Of a DNA stretch of 64,000 bases, positions 34,061 through 45,494 are shown piece by piece; position 1 is the stretch's first letter, and each line of letters begins with the position of its first letter. The stretch is from NCBI GenBank assembly GCA_023213395.1, contig CM041465.1, forward strand, positions 115,327,741-115,391,740, given 5' to 3'. A program made the position numbers and the translations under genes. Under the pieces are notes generated by a model. That model was not told the DNA's origin. It ran no database searches and saw only the letters and a list, made by a program, of their open reading frames with translations. This DNA is from Cycas panzhihuaensis (Eukaryota > Cycadophyta).

Positions 34061-36451
34061 CCTCTTTAGTGGCTTGAGACCGAGTAAGGGCATATAAGGG
34101 AGTAGCCTCAAGCATTTGGATTACCTTCTTTCCCTTATTCTGGGACTACAAAGGTGATGGAGTGCGATGATTATGGGAACGAGAGGAAGAGGACAAATCC
34201 CGGGAGCCCTTCCCCTTATCGCAGGAAGGACAGGAATTCAGGGATCTTCCCTGGTTCTAGTTGTTTTTGTGCTGAGTATTACGATCGCATTCCCCATGCT
34301 TGGGGAATAGATCCTTATGGACTGGTTGGTCTAGATTGGGCCTTGAGGCCCATTTAGAGGATGAGTCACGTTGAGGGGCATCCCTGGGATGCTGGGCCCT
34401 ACAACGTGAGTCGTCATGGAAACACTCCCTATGAATGGAACACCACTTCTTCTCAAGTGAGGAATCTGTCTTCCTTGCTTGAGAGGATTGGGCGTTACCA
34501 CTCCTAGGGAGGGTAGCTTCGGTAGCTTGTTGGATTTATTTGTTGGAAGTAGGTGATGAAGGGGCTTGCAGTTTAAGTTCCTTCATCGTATGTTTGAATG
34601 AACATATAGCAAAGGTGAGCAGATCTAGGGTCTTCTCAGTCAGATGAGAAGAGGACCTAGTGGATTATTATGATTCAATCTCTTTAGTTTAAGGTGGTGC
34701 CTCGTGTCACTGTGAGAGGTTGAGAGGCTTCTTGAGTCCAGCCTTGATCTCAATAGCCTTAAGCGCTAAACACTTTGCAATGGCAGAGTCACATGTAGTC
34801 ATCCCCATCTTAAGAACTTCTACATGGACTTCAAGGTGAAGTACATTAATGAAGAGATCCCTCTTCAGTTCCTCAGGCAAAGTAGCCTTAGTGGAATGGA
34901 GGAGGTCATGAAATTACCGTATGAAGTCACGATTCATCTCATCATGACCTTATTTGAGCAAAAGAAGGGATTTCATTCCACTTTCAAATGGGCGAGCAAC
35001 ATCAAAATAATTAATGAACTCATCCACAAGTTGCTAGAACGAGAAAATGTAATGGGTGGTAGGCGATGGAACCATTTAAGGGCATCGCCTTGTAAGGATC
35101 ATGGGAATAATTTCATTAGAATGTGATCATAGGCTCAGTAATCAATATATGCCATAGAGAAGCTACGAACGTGCTCCACTGGGTCTTGTGATGAAGTTCC
35201 ATCGAACTTAGGAACTTCAAGAGGATGAGGAGATAAATTAGTTCTCAATGCCTCAATAGATAATGGTGTCGATCTATAATCCATGAAGGGACATGCCCTT
35301 GCTTGGACCATAGGACTGGCAAATGATATAGGAGGTAATGGGCAAGGAATGGATGGGGGTGGTAGACCCATCCCTCCTTGAGGAAGCACCCGTTACTAGA
35401 AAGGGACTTAAGGATAAGCACCTTGAAAGGAAGTTGGGATTCCTTGCAAAGGCGTAGCATAAGAAGCGACACAGGATGGAGGAAAAGAAGGGTATAGAAT
35501 TAGGTTTTATCCATATAGACCACCCATGGGTGGCACAACCCCATATGGATGTAATGGGTCCATCCCGTAAGTTGGAATATGATTCCCTTTACCATGCCCC
35601 CAAGGTTGAGAAGTATAACTTGGGGGTACATAAAGGGAAGGACCATTAGGTTGGTTTTGAGTATACGTGGGAGTAGATCCCACATGACTAGTAGTGGTAG
35701 TATTAGTAGGACCTCTAGGCCTACTAGGAAATGCAAGTTCCACATTTGGAGGTGGCATGTTAGCTTGACTGGGAAAAGGTATGCTAACCCTTAGCTGGGA
35801 GAAAGACATACCATGAGAGGGTCCCGAAGGGCTAGGACCATAATGGGGGATAGAAGGTACAACATGCATCCTTAAGGTAGGTGTAGGGATAGAGCGGGAC
35901 GAATGTGTAGGCACAAAAGGGTTACTTGTTGTGGGAGGTATAGATGTGGATGAAGAAGGTGTGATAGGAGTGGACGAGGAAGATACTCCACTACGTAAGA
36001 CATCTTCAAACTGTCTAGGATGCGATTGAAGATGAGCCGCACAAAAGCACTTGCTAAGGGCTTCAACCACGTCAGTAAGAGGGGTACCTACATGATCATA
36101 AGAGGTAGATGGGACCTCAAATGAAGTAGACCCCTTAGGGCACTCCTCATAAGAATCATCAATCAGATGGTGAATCTCAAGAGGAGATGGGCCTTCTATC
36201 ATATTAGTAGAAGGATGGGTGTCAAGTGGGTGATGTTGATCACCCAGATAGTAAATAGGATCATCACCCTCTTGGGTGGATCCTGGAATAGATGCGGGGA
36301 ACTCATGAGCTCTCGAAATAAAAGCATGGTAGACCCAATTGGAAGGGTATCCTTCCATGGTCGAATCAGAATCTGACAATGAAAAAAGATGATACCCAGG
36401 ATCTTCTAATAATGGAGGTAAACCACGTAGGTGACATGAGAAGCGTCGCAT
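34061..36451 (-). pseudogene. gag of element E, long intact N-terminal half
   Basis: Starts at ATG 36451 (MRRFSCHLRGLPPLLEDPGY) and stays open for 314 codons to 35507, the longest Gag frame in the window: acidic N-terminus, then a Ser/Thr/Pro/Gln-rich region, ending with DPLHPYGVVPPMGGLYG. After a stop the capsid-like domain follows (about 34830-35280; VPKFDGTSSQDPVEHVRSF) and then the knuckle (about 34400-34443, CSIH...CFHDDSRC). Stops and frameshifts lie between. The start agrees with the leader and is the only surviving Gag ATG seen. Confidence 0.85.
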
Positions 36452-36616
36452 ACAAAACTTGCCAACACCTTAGAAGAAAGAAAAAGATACAAAGTATGCA
36501 TTGGGGGCTGGCCAACAAAAGAGATGAAATGGAGGAAACCACTAAAAGGTAATAGTACCAATAGGAAGGGATAGGAACTAGCTCCCTTACTGGCAAGTCC
36601 CCAGTATGGTTGCTAG
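36452..36616 (-). other. Leader and primer-binding site of element E
   Basis: Between gag and the 5' LTR. Next to the LTR the minus strand reads CTAGCAACCATACTGGGGAC, matching B except for two transitions. A pyrimidine-rich GTTGGCCAG motif at about 36505-36515, shared with B (GGGCAG), may be a 3' splice site. Confidence 0.6.
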
Positions 36617-39390
36617 TGGATGCGCATCTATGGAATAATCACTAAGCTTGATAGGAGTGATAATGGTTGATGATGGTATCGAAGATGTGAGTGGAGACTT
36701 ACAAGCAAAGAAAGTATCATGCAGGGTACCCCATACACCAGAGTGTAAGTTCGGGACCTGCGGATGATACCCAATTACCTTGAAATGGCCCTTAATTCAG
36801 GAGAGAGAGAGAGAAAACAGAAAGAATAGCCTGGATAAACCTGCGAGGAAGATCCTCCCACCCTTAGATGGCCTAAAGGGGAAGAGAGGAGTCCTTAAAA
36901 GTTTCCCTATGATGGAGGGAAATAGATAGGGATAAGGTAGGCAATAGCCTACAATGTAGTCGAGTTCCTCTTGGTTATCTGACCGAGCAAATAGGGCCAA
37001 GAGGAGGAGAGAGAGAAAGGGAAGGAGACAACTAAACCAAAGTTTCTTTTATGATCCAAGAGGTAAACAAAAAAAAGGAAAAGGGAATAGGTGTCACACA
37101 TGCAAGTAAACAATATCAAATAGAATGAACCGAAGGGGTAGGCTAGGCTTCATAGGAGAAGGAAAGGGAAGAGCAAGTTTCCTATAGGTCCTTTTCCTAT
37201 GAAGATCAAGTATATGATATGCAAGCATATAAGTGTAAATGAAAGATATTGTTTACCCCTTTTTACTATTATATGGCCTACTTAGCTAGCACATAGATCC
37301 TAAATAAAAATAAAAAAAGGAAATGAGAGTTAAAGGAAGGATGTACGTACCCAGAAGATGTAGTGGCCGATGGGAGGCCTCACCCATGTGCAACGCACTT
37401 CCTTGCATCAATCCACATACATGTAACCAAGTCTTGACGTGAATGATAGTGGCTGTCTTACCTTCCCCTTTGTGAAAAGAAAGTAAAATGGAAGAAAGCA
37501 AAAGTAAAGAACAAAAACGGTAGATCTTACTTGGACCTAGATGTTTTATACCTTTGCGAGAGCACCACACCAACTTGTACATGCATGGGCTTATCCCTTC
37601 TAAGAAGGGGTTGCAAAAGACAAGCTGTGTACATGCAAGTATATATGTAATATTTATATTAGAGTATTAGAAAAAACAACTGCTGCAATGAGCTCTAAAA
37701 TCCTCTCTCAAACAAGGATATACATCAAGCAAAATAGAGTGAAGGGAAGCCTAAGGATGGCTAACCCTCTGTTGGGTTCTCCACAGAACTCTCTAGCATA
37801 ACAAGATAATGGTAAAGGCAACTAAGGACAGCCAAGGGATGCAAGGAAAGAAATGACAAAGCGTTGAGTAATATGCAAGACATAGAGTTGCTATGGGTGG
37901 CAATCTAGTGCATAAACCCTTATCAATGCTATCAAGGGATACCCAACAATACAAGGGACACTACAGGGGTCCAAGCAAGAGACGTGTAGGCCTGGAATCA
38001 TCATAGTAAGGGGTTGCACATGCTGATATCCCAGTGCAGGCCTAGTGTTTACTCACTCCTAATTATCCCAAGAGGAGCATGGAGTAAGAGAAGAGAAAGT
38101 GGGAAGGGGATGCCCTTGGAGAGAAGGCCTGAAAGGGGGGCTACCTCGCTTTGCTCTCTTCACCCAACCTTATGACTCTTCTCCTATTGCTCCCTTGAAG
38201 AAAACTAGCAGAGGGAAAGTAGAACCTAGGAGCAACAAATGAAACTTACTAAAAAGTAAGCTTTGCTATGGTCAAACCTAAAGGAAATAGGTAAACAAGG
38301 TAAGAAATAGGTCTAATATGGAGATAACTTACCATAAATATAGAGAAAAGAGGTTGGGTAGACCTGCTGGGCTGATATAGGGTAGGTCTGGACCTACTAC
38401 CAGTGGAGAAGAGGATCCCTGTAAGGGTTTGCAGGAGAAATCCTAGTAGATAGATGAAGGAGACACTAATTGTGTGAGTTGGAGAAGAACAACACCAAAA
38501 TTGCTTGATAAAACCTGGAGAGAGGATTCCCACCATGAAAGAAGGTAGTTGCAGGTGGGTTTTGGCCTAGAGTTACAGGAAACACAGGCCTGTAAGTACA
38601 CCTGTAGCAGAAAGAGAAGTAGAATAGGAGTTGCAGCAAAAATGGTCATGTAGAAGAGCCAAAAAATGATCTTAGAAGACTTTAAAATGATGAGGGTTTT
38701 GATACTTATACCCATCCCAGCCCTAAGTGAGCAAATAGGGCTAAGGTGGATGCAAATCCACGTGGCGATTCTGTGGGAAATATGAGAATTACCACGGCAT
38801 TTAAAACAAAACAACTGACAATAGTCGCATCACAGTAAACTTCGTGGTACCGCAGTAAACTTTATGGTACCACTAAGTTTACAGCAGTGCGAGACCAGAA
38901 AGCTAAAATGGTAAAGTTCTGGGTTCTGGGAGCTTTGGGAGGTGATGTGGCAGGCCTAAGAGGGGCTAGTCCTCTTGTCTAGGTGGCTGAGACAGTCCAA
39001 AATGCACATGGATAGAGGTAAACAGAACATCAATGGGTAACGGTCCTAGACATGAGGTGCTAGGAGCTCAAAGTTGAGGTATGAATGGGTTATACAAACC
39101 AAAAGAAGCTCGAGATGGTGTGGAGACAGCACATAGGGTCGTATAATGCCATGGGGATGCCTACCTTGCAGAAAGGTAGGTCCCGCTGGGTTGTCATAGG
39201 CTCACAATAGGATAGGCAGCATGAACATGCAACAAATACAAAGTAATCATGCAAATGAAGCAAGCAGCCATGCAACGAGGTAACACTTATGTTAACCTTT
39301 CCAAAGAAATAGCATAAATGAAAAGGAAGAAGTATACCTAAGCTTACCTGAGTTAACCTGTCCGTATCCATTCCCAGTAGCTGGGAAACA
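36617..39390 (-). repeat. 5' LTR of element E (2774 bp)
   Basis: Plus orientation: starts TGGATGCGCATCTATGG and ends AGTAGCTGGGAAACA, then the GAATC duplication. It contains the U3 inverted repeat with arms GTAAACTT / AAGTTTAC (38855-38862, 38875-38882) and the donor-like motif at 37456-37468. No gene inside. Confidence 0.95.
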
Positions 39391-39760
39391 GAATCCCTCA
39401 GCTCTCCCATCTATCTAAACCTGTAAAGAACATAGCTACCTCCCTGTATACTACCTCATTGCTGGGCAACACTCCTAATGTCACTGGCCTCCCTGTTGTT
39501 GGTACTCCTAGTATCCTCCTCATGTCCCTGGGCATCACTGATACATCCCCTACCTATGGTAGGTCAAAGACATGTCTCCTCCTGTCCTAGTGTGACACTA
39601 TATCAACTAGTAAACACTAATCTGATGTGTACTGGGGTGTCCTTGTGACCTTTAGTAGGCCACATCTCTGTAAGATCTCCCTATCCTCTCTCGTCATCAT
39701 CTCAATAAAACTAAGCATTGCCATGCCTATGTTCTCACAGTTCTCTACCATGATTACAAC
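39391..39760 (-). pseudogene. Antisense PMD gene of element D, 5' part of exon 1
   Basis: Starts at a kept ATG (39751, MVENCENIGMAMLSFIEMM) and encodes ILQRCGLLKVTRTPQYTSD before a stop, then FDLP..VGDVSVMPRDMRR-like PMD sequence. The 3' splice site before it has changed from GCAG to GCAA. Continues at 24872 on the other side of E. Confidence 0.78.
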
Positions 39761-40546
39761 TTGCAAAATGCCATAAAATAAGTCAGAACTTGACCTATAC
39801 TCACTCCTCATCCTCTAGACTACCTCTCAGCCTTACTTGGTTGAGATTTAAGGTCCCTTGGGCCCCTATTCTCTTTTTTCTGCAGTTCTATCTTTACACT
39901 GCACTAAACTACATGGTACCGCAGAGTTTGGCTTGGGTCCCGTAGCGATCGAGGCCCCGCAGCAAAGATCGTGATACCATGATCTTTGCCATGGTGGGAA
40001 TGTCATCCCCCCAAAAGCAGGGGTTTTCTACCTAAAAGTCAAAAAAATATTTTCCCTTTGGGCCACAACTAAGCCCACTGGGACCAGGGTTGCCTAATGC
40101 CCCACTTTTGCCTCTCTCTAGGTCCAATTTGGACTCTGGGAGGTCATCTTTCACCCATATGGGACCTGAAAATCTACATAAAAAACATCAAAAGTATGAA
40201 CCTTTTAAGTACGAGATGGTTTGAGTTTTCAGAGATCCACTCATTGGATCTGGCTAAGTGCTTGCCATCTCGTCCCTATGGTCCCAACGACTATCCTTCA
40301 GCTCTGATCTGACAGACCAATCTCCCTCCGTGTGCCTCCAAAATCAGGTGGCACTTCATTGCATAAGGAAATAGCTCTAGATTCATTCAAGAGCCTGTGG
40401 AAGTAAATCTAGTTTTTGTCATTTTTCTTTATATAAGTGGGGGCTCCGATGGGTACTATCTCTATTTTTGCTATTGTGACAACCCTTTGGATCGTTCCTT
40501 ACCTCCGATCACCTTTGCCTTCTAGCCCTATCTCCCATTGTGCTCC
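39761..40546 (-). other. PMD leader and promoter of element D
   Basis: Contains decayed versions of both leader inverted repeats (GCAAAGATCGTG..CATGATCTTTGC at about 39972-39999 and CTAAACT..GGTACC..AGTTTGG at about 39900-39930) and the TATA box ATATAAG on the minus strand (40428-40436). At 40546 the sequence jumps to the LTR. Confidence 0.6.
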
Positions 40547-40645
40547 TATTTCCCAGCTACCAGGAATGGATACAGACAGGTTGACTTAGGTAAGCTCATG
40601 TATACTTCTTCCCTTTCACTTGTGCTATTTCTTTGGAAAGGTTGA
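40547..40645 (+). repeat. Start of the 3' LTR of element D, cut by F
   Basis: 99 bp beginning TATTTCCCAGCTACCAGGA (family TGTTTCCCAGC) and matching the U3 start of E's LTRs. The remainder must lie beyond F, outside the window. Confidence 0.8.
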
Positions 40646-43425
40646 TGGATGCACATCTACGGGATAGCTATCTAACTTAGTAGGAATAATGAGGGCAGTC
40701 AATGGCACCACAGGGTGCAGACAAGAACCTACGAGTAAGGCAAATACCATGCAGGGCACCCTATGCGCCGGAGTGCGAGTTTGAACCTGCGGATGGTATC
40801 CAACTACCTAAAGGTGGTTCCCCACTTTAGTTAAGAAGAGAGGAGGCAAAAGATTAGCCTGGGTAGATCTAGGAGAAGGGTCCTCCTACCCTTAGATGGC
40901 TAGAAGGAAAAGGAGAGAACCCTTCGAGGGTTTCCCTAGAGCAGAGGGAAATGAGTAAAGGATAAGCAGGTGAACAACCTACGAGTGAAGTCTTCTCAGT
41001 TATCTGGCCAGGCAGAAGAAAACTGAGGGAGGATGAAGGGAAAGGGAACGACTAATCGGTTAGAAGTTCCCCCCTTCAAAAGAGTAGTCAAGGGAGAAGA
41101 GAGTGCTATAATGCACGCAAATAAACCAAACCAAGCCTAACGAGCCAATGAGACAAGGATGGAGTTTATAGGGTGAAGGGAAAAGGTAAAAAAGGGGAAG
41201 CTTCCTAAGACCATTTCCTATGATAGATATAATGCGTGAAATATAACAACGGAATATAAACCCAAAAGAGAGTTGGTTTCCCTTTTTCCTTTCAAATGAG
41301 CTAATTACTACCATACAAAACCTTTCAAAGGAAAAGAAATGAAGTAGAGCGAGAGCACATACCCAGAATGGAGATGCGGTTGAAGCAGCGGCATTCCCAC
41401 GAGGTATCCAAGATCGTTCCATAAAGCATGGCAAACGAGAAGGGTCACGGTAGAATGAAGCATGGGGCTTCCTTACCTTCCCCGGAAATAACACAAGAGT
41501 GCAAAGAAAGGAAAAAGGACAAAATGATAACAGTGAATGAAATGCTGAAATAAAATGTAAATAAAAGTACTTACCCGTAAGGGAGAGAGAAAGGGATGAG
41601 TCCTTTGCGTCTCCCGTGTACCTGCAAGTGAGTGACAGTATCCCTTTTCGGAGAAAGGGTGCTAGCAACACAAAATAGAATCCTAACAACATGTGTATGT
41701 ATATAACAAAGCATAAGCCTCAACACATATATATTAGCATTTAATGTTATAATAATAAACTATAAAGAAAACTATCCAAATAAATGGTGGGTAAGTCGGT
41801 AAGCCTCGGGGTGGCCCACCTCCTGTAAAGAGCAACCCTACCCTCCCCTAAGAAGCCATGAGGCAGCGAGGGTGTGGCTATACAAAGGGCTAGAAATGGA
41901 GGCAATAAGAGGCCAAAGGGGCTCAAAGAAATCCACAATAAACTAGAGTGTTATGGGAAGCAAACCAAGTTGCTAAGAACGAGGTTGAGCAGGGGATAAG
42001 TAGCCGAGGCGTATGTGTGTTGCCTGGATTGAGAGATAAGCCCTCAAACTAGCACTGCAACAAGTGCCAATGCTAATTTCAGCAGCTGGAAATAGCCCAC
42101 TAAACCCTTGTTCCACTTCCAAGAGCAGCACGGGGTAAAAAGGAAGGTTTGGAGGGAAAAACCCTCTTAGGGAACGTGGAAGGTGGTACAGAATCCACCC
42201 AGCTCTATCCCAAACCTTGTGTATCCCTTTTTGGCCACTATCCTGGGCATGAAATGTAGGAAAAAAGGGCTCTAACAGCAGGGAGAATAGTCCAAAATAA
42301 AAGCAAGAAACTACCTCCAAAAGTAAGCTAAGACAAGCTAAGAATAACCATGCAAACCTGAGCATAAATTGGACAAAACAAAGATCCTAAACTAACAAAT
42401 ACCTATAGAGAAGATGGGAGGCATTTGCCTCTGTTAAAATCTGCTAGAAAGAGGTTGAGAAATCTGTAGGAAGATTATAGAATAGCAGGTATGGAGCCCC
42501 TGCTAAGATGGTTGAAGGAGAAAGCCTGCACTTGAGACTACTTGATGGATGCCCGGGCAACGAAGTGTTGGAAACTCTTCAAAGAGGCCCTCTCCAAGGT
42601 GTACAAAGGGCTGGGAAGATGTCACAACTAAACCAAAGGAGAGCTGGGTGCTAGAGAGTGATTGCAAGTCCTGTAATAGCAGTGGAGCAGCTAGGAACAA
42701 CAGAGAGCAGGGCATTTTTCCTTATGATCCTTCCAAAAATGAGCAAAAAGATCCCTAAAATGATTTAGGTAAGACTTAAATACCCAACCCCAACCCTAAT
42801 CAAGCAATTAGGGCACAACTGGTAGTGAGTTAAGTTGTGAGACACATGGAAGTTCCACAATAAATACGAGAATTAACATGATGGATTTTTAAAAATAATT
42901 TGAGACTGTCATACCACGGTAAATTTTGTGGTACCACTATAAGTTTCACAGTACTGTGAAATCTACTGCAGTGCGGGACTAGAGGCCAAATTTGGCCCAA
43001 ACAACTAGCTTGGGCTATGGACTAGTAACCAAGGAGGCTGGTAGGGGGTAGGGACACCTGCCCAGAGGCAGACAAGCTAACAAATGAGCCATAGAGAATG
43101 ACAACAGGACTCAAAGGTGCAACAAGTCTACCAAACAATGATGGATCATCACACAGGTAGGGATGATGTAAGCCAAATTGGTCTTGAGGGAAGTAGGGCA
43201 GAATACGAGAAGTGACGTAGCCACTGGGGTGCCACACTCACTGGGAATGTGCCCCCGCTATAGTCATCATAGGCTAGATGGGTGTAGATGACAACATGAT
43301 CATCAACGAAATTATATCATGCAAGCATATACTCATCATGAAAAAAAAAAGATAATAAGGTGAGAAGCATACCTGCACTTACCTGAGTCGACTGCTCCGT
43401 ATCCATTCCCGAAAGCAAGGAAACA
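40646..43425 (-). repeat. 3' LTR of element F (2780 bp)
   Basis: Plus orientation: starts TGGATGCACATCTACGGGA and ends AGCAAGGAAACA. It has the donor-like motif (41467-41480), TATA (minus GGTATTTAAGTCTT, 42771-42784), a telobox variant just beyond, and a perfect 18-bp palindrome centred on GTAC (42944-42961). No genes inside. Confidence 0.92.
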
Positions 43426-43844
43426 CTGCCCCCTTGGCAGTAGAGCCTCACTGCTTGGAAGCATAGTGCGATGGCGAATGCTGGGAACACAACTGTCAGT
43501 AGCATATATGTATATAGATATATAAATCAAGATCATAACAGTAGTCAAGGGTGCCAGTAAGTGTCATGGTGGAATGCATGGATATAAAGGTAGAGGTGGA
43601 GACAACATAGGGGTTGCCTATGTGCCACCCAGGAATCAACTGGAAAACACGAAAGGTGAGGGGGCTTCCCCCACCACAAAAGATGCAAAGAGATGTGCAT
43701 GATCAAGTAGAAGAGATGAGTAAACAGAACTGGTAGTCACCATAGTTTAACCTCATTAGCAGCTAAGTTTCAGAGGTGCGAATGGATCGCAAAGCGAAGC
43801 GCATGGCGACTTGGGGCCTGGGTGGCAGAGTGACCAGACAAGCC
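43426..43844 (-). other. Polypurine tract and spacer of element F
   Basis: The minus strand CTGCCAAGGGGGCAG (43426-43440) is the polypurine tract. The spacer has a short interrupted TATATA stretch near 43505-43524. No gene supported. Confidence 0.65.
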
Positions 43845-44272
43845 TCAGGGACAGTCAGCAAGAGGAGGAAGGTGGCACTCAAGGATGAGGCGAACGAGAC
43901 TATCTGCCTCAGCATTGAGGGCCTGAGGAATATGTTGAATGTCAACAAATGAGAAGCGGGCCAGGAGGGATCTGGCAGTAGAAGTAAGGGTTCTCAAGCG
44001 AGGGCATCGCATCACACCTGGTAAACCTGGGTGAGATGGGACACCACAACCTGAGAGTCGCAAAGCAAAACGATGGGTCCGTGATGGAAGCATAGAGCAT
44101 CAATGAGAGCTTCGATAACAACAGTGTACTTAGCTTCATTATTGGTAGCCTCTAGGAGGAAGATCCCAGAGCATAGGAAATCATGTCCGGAGGGGCTGCA
44201 AAGAATCCATGCAGCGACGAAAGGCCCAGGGTTACCATGGCTTCCACCATCGGTAAAAATGTAGAGGGACAT
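43845..44272 (-). pseudogene. Second RNase H of element F
   Basis: Starts at ATG 44272 (MSLYIFTDGGSHGNPGP, catalytic Asp kept), but the Glu motif reads NNEAKY, which replaces the catalytic Glu by Lys. LCDSQVVVSHL and HIPQALNAEADSLV are kept. A 5-bp direct duplication in GCATCGCATC near 44010 shifts the frame; the total is 428 bp against 423 in C and E. Otherwise similar to C. Confidence 0.82.
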
Positions 44273-44794
44273 GGGTGACACAAAGTCCTAATAGTAATAA
44301 ATGATAATGGAGCAAAAGAGGGGCTTGAAAGACAAGCAATAAGTGGTCATAAAGGCTAGGAGGACCTAGCAATGAGGCTACCCAAGGACGAGAGTAAGCA
44401 GTCTGACCACTGCCTAAGAGCAGGTAGAAAAAGGGCACCCTGGGATACCAAAAGATTGCTTTGGGAAGTGAAACATGCCTCCAGATGGGGGAGCACTCCT
44501 TCTGGAGACCCCAGGAGTAGAAAAGAGCTACAGAAATGAGTCCAGGATGGCAAAACGAGCCAAATGAGTATAAACTTGGGCATGCACGGGAGTGACACGC
44601 AAAACAAGATAGAAGGGCTCTGCGAAACGAGATGGAAGGGCTCTGCAAAAATGTGTTATGATGAGGTGCCATAAATGCACTTATGAGAAAGAGCAAAAAG
44701 GGCACCAAGGGAGCACAACAGGAGGTAGGACTAGAAGACAAAGGTGATCGGGTAAATGGGATAGTCCTAACAACTGTCGCAAGAGCAAAAACGG

Positions 44795-44875
44795 AGGTAG
44801 TGCCCGTCGGGGTCCTTGCTTATATAAGGAAATTCAATGGAAAACAGATTTATTTTCACCGGCTCTCATGAGAAA
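44795..44875 (+). promoter_or_regulatory. PMD promoter of element F
   Basis: GTGCCCGTCGGGG (about 44801), TATATAAGG (44821-44829), then TTATTTTCACCGGCTCTCA about 30 bp downstream. Matches E and G closely. The second RNase H reads away on the other side, so the gap (about 44272-44820) is a divergent control region. Confidence 0.7.
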
Positions 44876-45266
44876 CCAGAGCCATTTCCTTACATAGCAG
44901 AGCACTGCCCAACTTTAGAGGCATGTAGAGGGAGATCAGACCATTGGATCAGAGCATAGGGAGAGCCAGCGGGATCATCAGAGCGAGATGGTGACAGCCA
45001 GGCCGGATCCAGTGAGTGGATTCCATGAAACCCATCCCATTTCGAAGTTTGAATTTGAGTACTTTTTACTGGTTTTTATGTAGTTTTTGTGCCCCTTATG
45101 GGCAAATGATGGCCTCTCGGAGTCTGAATTTGACCCAGAAAGAGGAGGGACCTGGGCATTAGGGAGCCCTAGTCCCAGTGGATCCCACGGGGTCTACTCA
45201 AAAGATTTTTTAAAAATTTTTGGGGCAGAAAACCTCCTCCTTTTGGGGGGATACCATTCATACCGT

Positions 45267-45354
45267 AGCAAAGATCATGGTGCCGCGATCTTTGCTGCGG
45301 GGCCCCAATCACCACGGGACCCAAGCTAAACTTTGCGGTACCGTAAAGTTTAGC
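45267..45354 (+). other. Two inverted repeats in the PMD leader of element F
   Basis: First: arms AGCAAAGATC (45267-45276) and GATCTTTGCT (45287-45296). Second: a 30-bp palindrome (45325-45354) with half GCTAAACTTTGCGGT; the only non-pair is one G opposite T, which would be a G-U wobble in RNA. Confidence 0.85.
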
Positions 45355-45494
45355 ACGGTATGGAAGTAGATCTATAGAAAAAAGAAGATAGGGGGCCATG
45401 AGGCCCCAAATCTCAATTAGACAGAGCTGAGAGATAGTCAGGAAGATAGAGGACTGACATAGGCTTAAATTTGACTATTTTGTGGTGTTGACAG

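Larger units (their letters stand above)
24873..39390 (-). mobile_element. Element E: full-span retrotransposon with both LTRs
   Basis: 14,518 bp, both ends inside the window and flanked by the direct repeat GAATC (24868-24872 and 39391-39395). It inserted on the minus strand into exon 1 of D's PMD gene. Internal order from the right: 5' LTR, primer site, gag, PR and linker, then a deletion that removes RT, RNaseH and most of INT, then the INT tail, antisense PMD, second RNase H, polypurine tract and 3' LTR. The two LTRs differ at roughly one base in ten over their first 200 bp by eye, mostly transitions, so the insertion is old. Confidence 0.95.
39391..40645 (+). mobile_element. Element D, second part
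   Basis: Continues D after E: the first part of PMD exon 1, the PMD leader and promoter, then a deletion that joins the promoter region straight to the 3' LTR. The second RNase H, TA run and polypurine tract are missing. Cut at 40645/40646 by F. Confidence 0.85.

Noticed and set aside
44683-44871. Open frame across the PMD promoter of F ending in TFIRKFNGK-type sequence
   Set aside because: It spans the TATA box and is not kept in frame in C, D or G.
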